The notes under the pieces are model-generated. The model did no database searches. It saw nothing but the letters and a program-made list of their open reading frames with translations, and was not told the DNA's origin. A DNA stretch of 64,000 bases from Sporosarcina luteola (GTDB taxonomy: Bacteria; Bacillota; Bacilli; Bacillales_A; Planococcaceae). The DNA lies in contig NZ_JAMBOK010000001.1 of the NCBI RefSeq assembly GCF_023715585.1, forward strand, positions 1,736,001 through 1,800,000. The letters are read 5' to 3'. Of this stretch, positions 1-9,511 are shown one piece after another; within the stretch, counting starts at the first letter, position 1; each line of letters begins with the position of its first letter. The translations under genes were made by a program, and so were the position numbers.

Positions 1-1001
1 AGGCGATTCATGACCGCTTGGCCGACGCCTTCATAATCCGTTTCCGCAGCGAGGATGAGATCAGCATCCGTCAGATCGCATTGACGGAGCGCACTGTATA
101 GATTCACCGCCATTGCCTCGTTGTCATGAAGCGGACCTGCTGCGAAATACCAATCCGCCTCCGTGATGTCGAACTCGTCGGGACCGATGACCGCAACCCG
201 CTTCCCTTCGGCGTGAAGTTGCTTGACCGCTTCCCGGATTGCCGCAGCGTCACGCCGGATGACGAACAGCGGCGACTCCGGGGCGTAATGCATGTATTTC
301 ATGCCAGGTGCACGCGGCGCTTCCTCATCGGCCACGCCTGGCGATTTGTCTTCAGCGCGGACGGGACCGATCACTTCCTCGATCATCTCGCGCGTCACGC
401 CCCCTGGCCGTAGAATTTCCGGTGGATTCGCCGTCATGTCGAGCACGGTCGATTCGACGCCGACACCGGTGCGGCCGCCGTCGACGATTAGCGGAATCCG
501 TCCATCGAGATCGGTCATCACATGCGCCGCTTCCGTCGGGCTCGGTTTTCCGCTGCGATTCGCGCTCGGCGCGGCAAGCGGGCCGTCAAGCGTGCGGAGC
601 AAGTTAAGCGCGACTGGATGATCAGGCATCCGGATGCCGACCGTGTCGAAGCCCGGTGTGACATTTTCTGCAATGACACCGGGCTTCTTATGGAAGACGA
701 GCGTCAGCGGGCCCGGCCAAAATGCATCCATCAGCTTGCCGGCGTTTTCCGGCACATCCACCGCATAGTTATTCACATCTTCTTTATTACCAATATGTAC
801 GATGAGCGGGTTGTCAGACGGGCGCCCCTTCGCTTCGAAGATCCGCTGCACGGCAACCGCATCCGTCGCAAGCGCTCCGAGGCCATACACCGTTTCGGTC
901 GGGAACGCGACAACGCCTCCATCTTTCAAAATATCCACAGCCCGTTGATAACTAACCGAGTTATCCATATCGTTATCCACTGAAACAATTTCAGTTTCCA
1001 A
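1..1001 (-). CDS. ywlC: L-threonylcarbamoyladenylate synthase (Sua5/YwlC), 3' end cut by window
   Basis: Makes threonylcarbamoyl-AMP from threonine, bicarbonate and ATP for the t6A37 modification of ANN-decoding tRNAs. My translation of the minus strand gives about 333 residues. It has the YrdC-type core (FPTETVYGLG, KGRPSDNPLIVH, FWPGPLTL, APSANRSGKPSPT) followed by the C-terminal Sua5 domain reaching GVGQAVMNR at the window edge. Compared with the roughly 346-residue B. subtilis protein only the last dozen or so residues are missing. No ATG lies near the expected N-terminus. A TTG at 1001 is preceded by a GGGGG ribosome-binding site at good spacing; an internal ATG at 968 is the alternative. 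It follows spoIIR on the same strand, as in Bacillus. Confidence 0.9.
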   Translation of the reverse strand, partial: METEIVSVDNDMDNSVSYQRAVDILKDGGVVAFPTETVYGLGALATDAVAVQRIFEAKGRPSDNPLIVHIGNKEDVNNYAVDVPENAGKLMDAFWPGPLTLVFHKKPGVIAENVTPGFDTVGIRMPDHPVALNLLRTLDGPLAAPSANRSGKPSPTEAAHVMTDLDGRIPLIVDGGRTGVGVESTVLDMTANPPEILRPGGVTREMIEEVIGPVRAEDKSPGVADEEAPRAPGMKYMHYAPESPLFVIRRDAAAIREAVKQLHAEGKRVAVIGPDEFDITEADWYFAAGPLHDNEAMAVNLYSALRQCDLTDADLILAAETDYEGVGQAVMNR

Positions 1002-1062
1002 GGTTCAAACCCCCATTTATACACAGTTTCATCCACTTATCCACAATCGTCAGTGGATAACT

Positions 1063-1632
1063 TTATTCAAATAACGACTTTATCCACTCCCAAATGAAGA
1101 AAGTGACCTTCTCATCGTCTGATTCTTCCACATCTTTGTCAGGAAAACAGACTCTCGGGAATAAAGAACACCACCAATTGTCGCCACGCCCGCTTCCGAT
1201 TGTTAAAATATACGCGTCATACGGCGCTTGCGGCGTGATGACCAACCCGGAACGCTTCGGCGGGAACAAGGCTGCCGTTTGCTCTAAGCTTACCTCTTTC
1301 CCATCCGCCATCGATTGCGCAGTCTCTAAAACAGTCGCTTCTATCGCCTTCAAATTATCCACAATTTCTGATTTCGACTCTGCTTGCGAAATCGCTTGAT
1401 TGATCATCGGCTCGATGACAACCCGGATTTCTTCTTTCAACTTCTGGTCTGCAGGCGCATTCGAATGCGCAAGAATCCGGAATCTGATCTCTTCTTCCTG
1501 TTCAGCCTGTCCCGTAAATAACAGCAACGCGGATTGGATGAGGAACAGCACGAGAATGAACTCGACGACCGCCTTCACACGCTCCATCCGCTTAGTAGGT
1601 TTTAGATTCGTAATTTCATAGTCTTGCAACAT
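1063..1632 (-). CDS. spoIIR: Stage II sporulation protein R
   Basis: Secreted forespore signal needed to activate the SpoIIGA protease that processes pro-sigma-E in the mother cell. The protein has 189 residues, a single N-terminal hydrophobic segment (about 22-42) that acts as signal or anchor, and then the typical SpoIIR body with FRILAHSNAPADQ near residue 50 and the Cys-containing stretch WWCSLFPRVCFPD near the C-terminus. A strong GGAGGGG site precedes the ATG. It lies 43 bp downstream of prmC and upstream of ywlC, the usual Bacillales arrangement. The family assignment is secure from sequence and context. Confidence 0.93.
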   Translation of the reverse strand: MLQDYEITNLKPTKRMERVKAVVEFILVLFLIQSALLLFTGQAEQEEEIRFRILAHSNAPADQKLKEEIRVVIEPMINQAISQAESKSEIVDNLKAIEATVLETAQSMADGKEVSLEQTAALFPPKRSGLVITPQAPYDAYILTIGSGRGDNWWCSLFPRVCFPDKDVEESDDEKVTFFIWEWIKSLFE

Positions 1633-1675
1633 ATCGATCCCCTCCTGACCACATTGTCGCCAGGGTTAGAGGGTT

Positions 1676-2524
1676 TTATTCACCAATCTCACAAAATATC
1701 ATTCGATCTTTTCCGTTCACGTCTTTTTCAATAGAAACCCGCGCGTCCGGAAACGCCTTCTGGAACAATTCGCTCACTTGCGGCCCCTGCAGATAGCCGA
1801 TCTCGACACCGATGAGCGATCGGCTTTCCATAAGCGCCGGTAATTCTTGCGCAAGCTTCTTATAGAAAAACAGCCCGTCATCATCCGCGAAAAGTGCATT
1901 ATGCGGCTCGAAATCGAGGACGGTCTTCGACATCTCCTGCGATTCTTCCATTGCGATATACGGCGGGTTCGACAGGACGACATCCCATTTTTCCGTTTTT
2001 ATCGGCTCCGTCAGATTGCCGAGCCTGAAATCGATATCGGCTCCATTTCTTATTGCATTCCGCTTCGCGACGTCGAGCGCCGCTTCACTGATGTCCGTCG
2101 CCGTGACAAGCGCTTCAGGCCGTTCTTTTTTGTAGGCAATCGCGATCGCGCCGCTCCCTGTACCGATATCCGCCACGCGGCATTTTCCAGGGATCCTGCG
2201 GCTCTGTTCAAGTGCGCCAAGGACGAGCTCCTCTGTTTCAGGCCGCGGGATGAGCACATATTCATTCACCTCGAACGACAGTCCGTAAAACTGTTCCGTG
2301 CCGATAATATGCTGGACAGGCCTGCCCGTAAGCAGCTCTTCGGTTTTATTCCAGAAAGCGGTTTGCTGTTCGGGTGTGAGCGGTTCACGTAAATCCGCCA
2401 GCAAGGTCGCGCCGGATTTTTGTGTCACATGCTCCATGAGCAGCTGCGCGGCGTGCGCGTCCAAGTCTTTCGATTCGAGAAGGGATTTCGCTTTATTCAA
2501 CGCTTCATGGATTTTTTCAGTCAT
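1676..2524 (-). CDS. prmC: Peptide chain release factor N5-glutamine methyltransferase
   Basis: S-adenosylmethionine-dependent enzyme that methylates the Gln of the GGQ motif in release factors. The protein has 282 residues: an N-terminal helical domain, then a Rossmann methyltransferase fold with [18 protein letters not shown] around residues 118-135 and the catalytic SNPPYIA motif near residue 186. Its ATG overlaps the end of prfA by 8 bases, so the two are translationally coupled, matching enzyme with substrate. Length and motifs are normal for the family. Confidence 0.95.
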   Translation of the reverse strand: MTEKIHEALNKAKSLLESKDLDAHAAQLLMEHVTQKSGATLLADLREPLTPEQQTAFWNKTEELLTGRPVQHIIGTEQFYGLSFEVNEYVLIPRPETEELVLGALEQSRRIPGKCRVADIGTGSGAIAIAYKKERPEALVTATDISEAALDVAKRNAIRNGADIDFRLGNLTEPIKTEKWDVVLSNPPYIAMEESQEMSKTVLDFEPHNALFADDDGLFFYKKLAQELPALMESRSLIGVEIGYLQGPQVSELFQKAFPDARVSIEKDVNGKDRMIFCEIGE

Positions 2525-3593
2525 TCTGATCCAAGCTTTCCAACCGTCTCGCCTGGTCCTCGACGATGAGCGCGTCGATCACTTCGTCGAGCTTCCCTTC
2601 AATGATCTGGTCGAGTTTTTGGATCGTCAGCCCGATTCGGTGATCCGTCACCCGGTTTTGCGGGAAGTTATATGTGCGGATCCGCTCGGAGCGGTCGCCC
2701 GTCCCGACGGCGGATTTCCGCTTTTCATCGTATTCGGCCTGCGCTTCCTGCATGAATTTATCGTAGATGCGGGCGCGCAGGACTTTCATCGCTTTCTCTT
2801 TGTTTTTGATCTGCGATTTTTCATCCTGGCACGAAACCGTGATCCCTGTTGGCAAATGCGTCAGGCGGACAGCGGACATCGTCGTGTTGACGGATTGCCC
2901 GCCCGGTCCGGAAGATGCGAATGTGTCGGTGCGGATATCCTTATCGTGGATGTCGATTTCGACTTCCTCCGCTTCCGGCAGCACCGCGACAGTGGCGGTC
3001 GACGTATGGATCCGGCCGCCTGACTCCGTTTCAGGAACACGCTGGACGCGATGCGCGCCGTTTTCATATTTCAGTTTGGAGTACGCGCCATTCCCATTGA
3101 TCATGAAAATGATTTCCTTGAAGCCGCCTAGCTCGGTCGGCGAGGAATCCATCACTTCAACTTTCCAATGGTTCATCTCTGCAAACCGGCTGTACATCCT
3201 GTACAAGTTCCCCGCAAACAGCGCCGCTTCGTCGCCGCCCGCCGCCCCGCGGATTTCCATAATGACGTTCTTGTCATCGTTCGGATCTTTCGGTACAAGC
3301 AATAGCTTCAGTCTCTTTTCAAGCGACTCGATCTGATCATCGAGCTCGGACATCTCCATTTTGACGAGTTCTTTCATTTCATCGTCAAGATGCTCTTCCA
3401 ACATTTCCTTCGCATTGTCATACTGCGTAGTTGCGCTTTTATATTCGCGGTACGCATCAACGGTATCCTGTAAATCGGACTGCTCCTTCGAATACGTCCG
3501 CAGCTTGGTCATATCACTCACAATATCCGGATCGCTCAGCAATTCATTCAAACGCTCATAACGATCCTCCACGGCTTGAAGCCTATCAAACAT
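2517..3593 (-). CDS. prfA: Peptide chain release factor 1
   Basis: Recognises UAA and UAG stop codons and triggers peptidyl-tRNA hydrolysis. Visible motifs are the codon-recognition region [20 protein letters not shown] (PxT type, as in other Bacillus RF1s) and the catalytic [10 protein letters not shown] loop. Two ATGs are six bases apart (3599 and 3593). The AGAGGTG ribosome-binding site is only two bases from the first but eight from the second, so I prefer 3593 (358 residues). First gene of the prfA-prmC-spoIIR-ywlC group. Upstream lies a long 21-bp repeat array. Confidence 0.95.
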   Translation of the reverse strand: MFDRLQAVEDRYERLNELLSDPDIVSDMTKLRTYSKEQSDLQDTVDAYREYKSATTQYDNAKEMLEEHLDDEMKELVKMEMSELDDQIESLEKRLKLLLVPKDPNDDKNVIMEIRGAAGGDEAALFAGNLYRMYSRFAEMNHWKVEVMDSSPTELGGFKEIIFMINGNGAYSKLKYENGAHRVQRVPETESGGRIHTSTATVAVLPEAEEVEIDIHDKDIRTDTFASSGPGGQSVNTTMSAVRLTHLPTGITVSCQDEKSQIKNKEKAMKVLRARIYDKFMQEAQAEYDEKRKSAVGTGDRSERIRTYNFPQNRVTDHRIGLTIQKLDQIIEGKLDEVIDALIVEDQARRLESLDQND

Positions 3594-3681
3594 AGTCATT
3601 GCACCTCTTCGTCCTCAGTCTTTTGTATGTTTATTGTACGGGAATAGAGCGCTGAAATACAGTGATTTCTTCGGGGGAGTG

Positions 3682-3997
3682 GTGTGTTTTGGACGTGGAG
3701 CGGCTTGCTTTAGGCGCGGAGCGACTTGCTTTAGGCGCGGAGCGACTTGCTTTAGGCGCGCGGCGACTTGCTTTGGGCGCGGACTGGCTTGCTTTAGGCG
3801 CGCGGCGACTTGCTTTGGGCGCGGACCGGCTTGCTTTGGGCGCGGACTGGCTTGCTTTAGGCGCGGACCGGCTTGCTTTAGGCGCGCGGCCGCTTGCTTT
3901 GGGCGCGGACTGGCTTGCTTTAGGCGCGCGGCCGGCTTGCTTTGGGCGCGGAGCGACATGCTTTAGGCACGCGGCAGATCGCTTTAGGCGCGGAGCG
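3682..3997. repeat. Phased tandem array 1, 21-bp units, TTTAGGCGCG box
   Basis: Fifteen direct units in 316 bp, that is 15 x 21 plus one extra base. Each unit has the core GCTTTAGGCGCGG followed by a short variable part (AGCGACTT, ACTGGCTT, CCGGCTT). TTTAGG alternates with TTTGGG. Because 21 is a multiple of three, long spurious reading frames with seven-residue repeats run through it on both strands; I do not regard them as genes. The array fills most of the gap between the NERD gene and prfA. Confidence 0.95.
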
Positions 3998-4017
3998 AAA
4001 GATCAAGCATGGCGCGA

Positions 4018-4046
4018 TTAAAAAAAACGCTTTTTGACAAAGCGTT
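4018..4046 (-). terminator. Intrinsic terminator of the NERD gene
   Basis: AACGCTTT and AAAGCGTT form a perfect 8-bp stem with a 5-base loop. On the minus strand it is followed by a run of eight T. It lies just past the NERD stop codon and before array 1. Confidence 0.85.
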
Positions 4047-4053
4047 CGAACAA

Positions 4054-4989
4054 TCACCTTATGTAAAAAGCTGTCCTGCGTCTACCTTTCATGACAAGAC
4101 CTGTCTTCTTCAAAATTCTTTTAGCAACATCTTGATTTTGGATGCCCGAAAACCCACGAAATTGACGATTGGTAATACCGCTGTCCATTATATAGAACCA
4201 ATCATCGATAAGAGGCAGATGACAATCAGCTGCCTGATAGGTACAGCCGTGACAACGCCATTTCTTCTGGAACCATTTCATTCCGTTTAGTTTGCATTCT
4301 GGACAAATTACACCTGTGATTATATCTTCCTTGGCTATGTTTAACGTCTTTGTCAAAGGAAATGGATTATATTCCTGGTGTGAATCCACAATATCGCGGG
4401 CAATTTTGCTGATGTTATTTCTACTCAATATTTCATCAGTGGTTGCCATGTTATACAACCTGATCGGGATTTCATGAGTGAATAAAATTTCATTATTTAT
4501 TTCTTCTTCGATAAACAATTCGTTCGTGTAGGCCAGTCCAATTATTCCTTTTATAGGAACTTCTAGCCCTCTCTCTTTTAACCATCGGTCCATGAATATC
4601 ATTTTACGTTCAAGCTCGGTGATTGGACTTTGAATAATTTTCCTTTCTCCTTTGATTTCCTGAATGAACTGCGTTGGACTTGCTTTGACAGTGAGTTTTC
4701 CACCAAGATTTTTAATTTCGAAGATGATAATTTTGTCTGGCTGAATCAACACTGAATCCATTTGAAAGTAAATTCCATTATATAGAAGGCAAATATCATG
4801 GATCAAGCCGAATGGATAATTTGGTCGAAATTCATTTATATGTTTGTCGAAATTCAATTCACCTCCGAATCCAGCTTTTCTTTTTCTTAGATCTTCATCG
4901 ATTTTTGCATATTGGACATGCTGGTTAGGCAGCCGGTTGATCAATGATTGCAGGCCTAGCAAGGATAAAGGTTCGCTACGTTTTTTCAT
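4054..4989 (-). CDS. NERD-domain (nuclease-related) protein with C-terminal zinc ribbon
   Basis: About 311 residues. The N-terminal half carries a NERD-like fold: GELNFDKHI, then MDSVLIQPDKIIIFEIKNLGG, where Asp, Glu and Lys match the PD-(D/E)xK nuclease pattern. The C-terminal part has a CPEC...CHGC zinc ribbon. The frame opens at a GTG (5004), but that codon sits on the ribosome-binding site, so the ATG at 4989 is preferred. Base composition is clearly AT-richer than in the neighbours. The gene lies exactly between two GC-rich arrays with the same box type, and it does not belong to the conserved prfA-tdk neighbourhood. This suggests horizontal acquisition. Actual nuclease activity and biological role are unknown. 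Confidence 0.8.
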   Translation of the reverse strand: MKKRSEPLSLLGLQSLINRLPNQHVQYAKIDEDLRKRKAGFGGELNFDKHINEFRPNYPFGLIHDICLLYNGIYFQMDSVLIQPDKIIIFEIKNLGGKLTVKASPTQFIQEIKGERKIIQSPITELERKMIFMDRWLKERGLEVPIKGIIGLAYTNELFIEEEINNEILFTHEIPIRLYNMATTDEILSRNNISKIARDIVDSHQEYNPFPLTKTLNIAKEDIITGVICPECKLNGMKWFQKKWRCHGCTYQAADCHLPLIDDWFYIMDSGITNRQFRGFSGIQNQDVAKRILKKTGLVMKGRRRTAFYIR

Positions 4990-5145
4990 TAATATTTCAA
5001 TCACCTCACTAGCATTGTATCAGTATGTATTTTTTTGCGAATTGGCGGAAACGTGAATTCACCCCGATAACCCGGTATAAAATTCATTTTCGGTGTCGAA
5101 AACGTGTTTAAAATATTTTTTCGGATTATTTTTGGCGAGCGGTGA

Positions 5146-5626
5146 CTCCTCTGGGCGCGGGGCCACATGCTTTAGGCGTTTGACGACTCGCTTTAGGCAC
5201 GCGGCGACATGCTTTAGGCGTACGGCCATTCGTTTTAGGCGCGGGGCCCCTGGCTTTAGGCGTTTGACGACTCGCTTTAGGCGTGCGGCGACATGCTTTG
5301 GGCGTACGGCCATTCGTTTTAGGCGCGGGGCCCCTGGCTTTAGGCGTTTGACGACTCGCTTTAGGCGCGGGGCTACATGCTTTGGGCGTATGGCTACTCG
5401 CTTTAGGCGCGGGGCCACATGCTTTAGGCGTACGGCCATTCGCTTTAGGCGCGGGGGCCCCTGGCTTTAGGCGTTTGACGACTCGCTTTGGGCGTATGGC
5501 CACTCGCTTTAGGCGTTTGACGACTCGCTTTAGGCGCGAGGCCCCTGTCTTTAGGCGTATAGCCACTTGCTTTGGGCGGTCGACTTGCTTTGGACGTGGG
5601 GCCGTATGCCTTAAGCGCTTCGTCAA
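5146..5626. repeat. Phased tandem array 2, 21-bp units, TTTAGGCG box with 84-bp higher-order repeat
   Basis: About 23 direct units in 481 bp with box CTTTAGGCG followed by variable parts such as TTTGACGACTCG, TACGGCCATTCG and CGGGGCCCCTGG. Units combine into a higher-order repeat of four units: 5167-5250 and 5251-5334 are nearly identical 84-bp blocks. One unit is shortened and one lengthened by a base. The last degenerate unit overlaps the stop codon of the VanW gene (5623-5625). The stretch 5005-5145 between the array and the NERD gene start shows nothing else recognisable. Confidence 0.95.
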
Positions 5627-6642
5627 TTCGACTTAAAAGCGTCTACATATTTCTCCGCAGTCCTAATTTCGATTGTCAGATAGTTATCTCCGTAGATGGC
5701 TTTGATAAGAAACGGTGCGCTCGCAGTGTTTTGGAATCTGAAATCCAGGCCGCCGTATGAGACTGTTGCATCTCTGCCTTTCGGAACGTAACCGATATCT
5801 AATGAATGATGGTGACGTTCGATGTATTTCACCCGAAGTTGGTCGACCGCGTTGAACAGGGTCGAGGATGTTTGGCAGATTCCCCCGCCGATTCCCATGA
5901 CGCGTTTTTTGTTGATGATTTCGGGAGCTGGCTGGTAGCCGTTCGCTTCGTCTCGTGGTCCCACGACAGTGTTGAAGGAAAATTGATCTCCTTTCCCGAC
6001 AATGATTTTGTTAATCGCAACAGCAGAGAGTTCTATGTTTTTATTCCTGCTTGCGTCCGTCGGGTTGAAGTAGGTCGTGTAGGAAGCGATTGCGACTTCC
6101 TCCAAATGGGCGATGTCTTCAGGGGCGTATCCACTCTCTGTTATTTCGATTGGCAATTCAATGTCACCGCCGATGGCCGATGCTTCCATTATCCGCTCCA
6201 CTAATATGCTTTCACGCAATAATACCTGTGGTTTGCCTTTGATGAGATTGCCATGTTCGTCCAATTTATCGAGCACCATGCGTTGGTCGTATCCAGCTTT
6301 TCCATCGATTCCGCGTGCAAGTTCTTTTGCAAGTTGTTCGATTTTCACTATGTACGCTGCGATGTCCATTTCATAGCCAAGATCGATTGGGGTTAATGTG
6401 TGGATAAGTTTATCGGACGTCGGGTCAATGATGTTGATAACTGGGATCGGCGCCGGTATGATTTCCGTTTTGGCAACCGGTTGCTTAGTCGATTCTGTTT
6501 GCTTTGATGTTTCCTGTTGTCCAGCAGGTTGGGCTGCGGGTGTTTCGGTGCTATTTGTATGTTGTTCGGTCTCCGATTGTTGTTGACAGCCAACCATTCC
6601 GATTGAGCATAAGAGAACAAAAAGAACAATCCATTTTTTCAT
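5623..6642 (-). CDS. VanW-family lipoprotein
   Basis: Predicted exported lipoprotein of 339 residues: Lys-rich start, hydrophobic core IVLFVLLCSIG, lipobox-like MVGC, then a Thr/Gln/Ser-rich linker and the C-terminal VanW domain (NTVVGPRDEANGYQPAPEI, GIGGGICQTSSTLFNA, RHHHSLDIGYVPKGRDATV). VanW domains are common in Bacillus wall-associated or germination-linked proteins of unclear biochemical function. The longest frame opens at a GTG that overlaps the AGGAGG site, so the ATG at 6642, eight bases downstream, is the likely start. Its stop codon lies inside the last unit of array 2. Confidence 0.85.
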   Translation of the reverse strand: MKKWIVLFVLLCSIGMVGCQQQSETEQHTNSTETPAAQPAGQQETSKQTESTKQPVAKTEIIPAPIPVINIIDPTSDKLIHTLTPIDLGYEMDIAAYIVKIEQLAKELARGIDGKAGYDQRMVLDKLDEHGNLIKGKPQVLLRESILVERIMEASAIGGDIELPIEITESGYAPEDIAHLEEVAIASYTTYFNPTDASRNKNIELSAVAINKIIVGKGDQFSFNTVVGPRDEANGYQPAPEIINKKRVMGIGGGICQTSSTLFNAVDQLRVKYIERHHHSLDIGYVPKGRDATVSYGGLDFRFQNTASAPFLIKAIYGDNYLTIEIRTAEKYVDAFKSN

Positions 6643-6730
6643 TTCATCCACCTCCTGTCTTCAAAGTGTTGCCATTAGCCATAGTATTCAACGGAAGTGG
6701 ATAGTGTGTTGGTATTTTTTCTGCGAATAA

Positions 6731-6760
6731 AAAACAGCATGGAGCTTGTCCATGCTGTCT
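6731..6760 (-). terminator. Terminator of tdk
   Basis: ACAGCATGGA (6734-6743) and TCCATGCTGT (6749-6758) form a perfect 10-bp stem with a 5-base loop, followed on the minus strand by a T run. Confidence 0.9.
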
Positions 6761-6768
6761 GTTCGGTA

Positions 6769-7371
6769 TTATTTAACTGCCACGTTGGCGGTTACGCCGT
6801 TTGGGACTTCGTGGTGCATGCGGCATCTTGCTTCGTATGCTTCCGATGCACCGACGAGGATGATCGGATCGTCGTAGCCGGCGGGTTTTCCGTTGATGAG
6901 ACGTTGGGTGCGGCTTGCGGGCGACCCGCATACCGTGCAGACGGCCTGCAGTTTTGTGACGTTTTCAGCCACAGCCATGAGTCGCGGCATCGGTCCGAAT
7001 GGCTCGCCGCGGAAATCCTGGTCGAGTCCTGCGACGATGACGCGGAATCCGCGGTCAGCCAATTCCATGACGACGTCGACGATGCCTTCATCGAAAAATT
7101 GGGCTTCATCAATGGCGATGATATCGTAGGAATCTTTCACAAATTGCTCAATTTGAGTCGATTCAGCAACGGGCGTGGCGATCACTGTCGTTCCGTTATG
7201 ACTGACGACCGCTTCTTCACTATATCGGTCATCGATTTCCGGCTTGAACACCGCGATTTTCTGTTTCGCGAATTGCGCGCGGCGTATGCGTCGGATCAAT
7301 TCTTCGGATTTTCCTGAAAACATGCTGCCGCAAATCACTTCTATCCAGCCGCCTTGCATTGTTACGTACAT
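6769..7371 (-). CDS. tdk: Thymidine kinase
   Basis: Phosphorylates thymidine for dTMP salvage. The protein has 200 residues with the P-loop [14 protein letters not shown] near the N-terminus, the Walker B-like DEAQFFDE, and the zinc-binding lasso with [13 protein letters not shown] and a later ARCRMHH. The open frame extends upstream, but the ATG at 7371 ([12 protein letters not shown]) has a GGGG site seven bases before it and gives the family length (B. subtilis Tdk about 195 residues). It lies downstream of rpmE as in other Bacillales. Confidence 0.95.
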   Translation of the reverse strand: MYVTMQGGWIEVICGSMFSGKSEELIRRIRRAQFAKQKIAVFKPEIDDRYSEEAVVSHNGTTVIATPVAESTQIEQFVKDSYDIIAIDEAQFFDEGIVDVVMELADRGFRVIVAGLDQDFRGEPFGPMPRLMAVAENVTKLQAVCTVCGSPASRTQRLINGKPAGYDDPIILVGASEAYEARCRMHHEVPNGVTANVAVK

Positions 7372-7570
7372 ATTGGTTCCCCTTTCAATCGTCGCTCTAT
7401 GTAAATGTGTTTTTTTCATTATCGGAATGTCTATCATACATCAAAAAACTGTGGAAAGGACGTCTTTTATTTCATAGCAGGATATGTTATGGAGGGATGT
7501 ATTGGACGCGGAACGCTTCATTCGTCGCGCAAAATTGTTGTTAACAAAATTGACTCTATTTATTTTATTC

Positions 7571-7606
7571 CCAAATTGAAAACCCGCCAAACAACGTTGG
7601 CGGGTT
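7571..7606 (-). terminator. Terminator of rpmE
   Basis: AACCCGCCAA (7581-7590) and TTGGCGGGTT (7597-7606) form a perfect stem, followed on the minus strand by TTTTCAATTT. The rest of the 244-bp gap to tdk shows no other feature. Confidence 0.88.
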
Positions 7607-7615
7607 GGAAGGTTC

Positions 7616-7831
7616 TTATTCTTGTCCTTCTTCTTTGAAGCCATATTTTTTGTTGAAGCGGTCGATACGTCCGTCCGCTGCAGCGAATTTTTGGCGTCCA
7701 GTGTAGAATGGGTGGCATTCCGAGCAAACTTCTACGCGGATGTCCTCTTTTACAGAACCTGTTTCGAATGTGTTTCCACATGAACAAGTAACTTTTGCAA
7801 GTTTGTAGTTAGGATGAATTCCTGCTCTCAT
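7616..7831 (-). CDS. rpmE: Ribosomal protein bL31, zinc-binding type
   Basis: Large ribosomal subunit protein of 71 residues beginning [10 protein letters not shown]. It keeps the Cys residues of the zinc-containing form (TCSCGNTF and [13 protein letters not shown]), so it is the C+ paralogue rather than the zinc-independent one. The start at 7831 is preceded by GAGGAGAGAG. Longer upstream frames are not needed. Located between tdk and rho, as in B. subtilis. Confidence 0.95.
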   Translation of the reverse strand: MRAGIHPNYKLAKVTCSCGNTFETGSVKEDIRVEVCSECHPFYTGRQKFAAADGRIDRFNKKYGFKEEGQE

Positions 7832-8085
7832 CGGTCTCTCTCCTCTCGCCCTGAACCATCTGGAACAGAGTATTATTGTAAGGTGTTGCATAAGACTGAT
7901 GCCTTACACGGTCCGTATATGTCAACCGCATATGCAGCAGATGGCTATAAACCATACTCAAGAATTATAACAAATTGGACGGGTACATGCAACTATTTTA
8001 TTTCAAATGTCACACTGCTATTTCACTCCATAATTCCTGCTCGCAACGCCGTTCTTCGTGACGGCGTTAACTATTTCATTTCGAA
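7832..8085. other. rho-rpmE intergenic region with a shared hairpin motif
   Basis: 254 bp without a gene. It contains an 8-bp inverted repeat AACGCCGT/ACGGCGTT (8045-8068) embedded in CTCGCAA...CCGTTCTTCGTGACGGC. The same sequence recurs at 12870-12892. No T run follows on the minus strand, so it is not a clear rho terminator. No other feature seen. Confidence 0.5.
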
Positions 8086-9369
8086 TCAAAGCAGCCCTTT
8101 TCCATTGCGGTGTGCTTTCATTTCTTCATTGAGCTTGTCGAAGAACTCCTCGTTGGATTTCGACTGTCGCAGTTTTTTCAGGAAGCGTTCTGCGAAGTCG
8201 TGAGCGTCGGAGAACGTTTTCCGGATTGCCCAAAGTTTTTCCAGCTGGTCGCTCGGGATGAGCAGCTCCTCTTTCCGCGTTCCGGAGCGGCGGATGTCGA
8301 GTGCTGGGAAGATACGGCGTTCTGCGAGGCTGCGGTCGAGATGCAGCTCCATGTTGCCGGTTCCTTTGAATTCCTCGTAGATGACTTCATCCATTCGCGA
8401 GCCTGTGTCGATCAAAGCGGTTGCGAGAATCGTCAAGCTGCCGCCTTCCTCGAGGTTCCGCGCCGCACCGAAGAACCGCTTCGGACGGTGAAACGCAGCC
8501 GGATCTATACCGCCTGACAGTGTACGGCCGCTTGGCGGAATGACAAGGTTATAGGCGCGCGCGAGTCTCGTGATGGAATCCATGAGAATGACTACGTCGC
8601 GTTTATGCTCAACTAAACGCATCGCTCGCTCCAATACGAGTTCAGCGACTTTCACGTGGTTTTCCGGCACTTCGTCGAATGTCGAGCTGACGACATCGGC
8701 ATTGACGGAACGTTCAATGTCCGTCACTTCTTCGGGACGCTCGTCGATAAGAAGGACGATCAGTTCCGCTTCGGGATGATTCGTCGTGATCGCATTGGCG
8801 ATTTCTTTCAACAACATTGTTTTACCCGCTTTCGGCGGTGCGACGATAAGTCCGCGTTGACCGAATCCGACTGGCGATACCAAGTCCATGATGCGGGTCG
8901 ACAGTTTTTGCGGCACTGTTTCAAGTTTGATATGGCGGTCCGGGTAAAGCGGCGTGAGTCCCGGGAAGTGGACGCGTTCCCGTGCGACTTCCGGGTTTTC
9001 GCCGTTCACTGCTTCGACTTGCAAGAGGCCGTAGTAGCGTTCGTTCTCTTTCGGCGGGCGCACTTTCCCTGTAACTTTATCCCCGTTCCTCAGATCGAAC
9101 CTTCTGATTTGTGAAGCGGAAATGTAGATGTCTTCAGAGCTCGGTGAGTAGTTGATCGGGCGGAGGAATCCGTATCCTTCCGATTGGATGATTTCGAGTA
9201 CGCCTTCCATGAAGAAGAACCCTTCCTGTTCGGCACGCGTTTTCAGAATGGCGAAGATTAGTTCTTTTTTCGTTAGTTTGCTGTAATAGGAGATTTTGAA
9301 TTCCTTTGCAAGCTCATATAACTCTTTCAGTGTCATATTTTCCAAGCTGGCGATTGTTAGAATTGACAT
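8086..9369 (-). CDS. rho: Transcription termination factor Rho
   Basis: Hexameric RNA-dependent ATPase and helicase that terminates transcription. 427 residues: N-terminal Rho_N helix-extended-loop-helix ([27 protein letters not shown]), then the RNA-binding cold-shock-like domain ([18 protein letters not shown]), and the RecA-like motor with Walker [25 protein letters not shown], and the Q/R-loop region around residues 270-290. Full length with no insertion. It lies between glpX and rpmE, the conserved order. A GC-rich hairpin (GCCCGGC/GCCGGGC, 9455-9473) lies upstream, but its role cannot be judged. Confidence 0.96.
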   Translation of the reverse strand: MSILTIASLENMTLKELYELAKEFKISYYSKLTKKELIFAILKTRAEQEGFFFMEGVLEIIQSEGYGFLRPINYSPSSEDIYISASQIRRFDLRNGDKVTGKVRPPKENERYYGLLQVEAVNGENPEVARERVHFPGLTPLYPDRHIKLETVPQKLSTRIMDLVSPVGFGQRGLIVAPPKAGKTMLLKEIANAITTNHPEAELIVLLIDERPEEVTDIERSVNADVVSSTFDEVPENHVKVAELVLERAMRLVEHKRDVVILMDSITRLARAYNLVIPPSGRTLSGGIDPAAFHRPKRFFGAARNLEEGGSLTILATALIDTGSRMDEVIYEEFKGTGNMELHLDRSLAERRIFPALDIRRSGTRKEELLIPSDQLEKLWAIRKTFSDAHDFAERFLKKLRQSKSNEEFFDKLNEEMKAHRNGKGLL

Positions 9370-9511
9370 AGTATCGTAAGCTCCACTCTTTATTTGATTT
9401 TCGTTTGTTTGGGTTTTTGTTGTTCAATTGGGTAGGTGAATCAATTAGAAGTATGCCCGGCATGTAGCCGGGCGTAGAGGCTTGCTATGTTTCACTTACA
9501 TTAATTAATAT

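Noticed and set aside
1847..2392. 181-codon plus-strand frame opposite prmC
   Set aside because: Antisense shadow of a well-supported gene; no family resemblance.
3615..5626. Long frames with seven-residue repeats (RLKQAAP-like and CFRRGAT-like) through arrays 1 and 2 on both strands
   Set aside because: They follow from a 21-bp (7-codon) period without stops, have no ribosome-binding sites and are open on both strands; they are array sequence, not repeat proteins.
9451..9480. GCCCGGC/GCCGGGC hairpin between glpX and rho as a terminator
   Set aside because: Good stem but no T run on the minus strand; kept only as a note in the rho entry.
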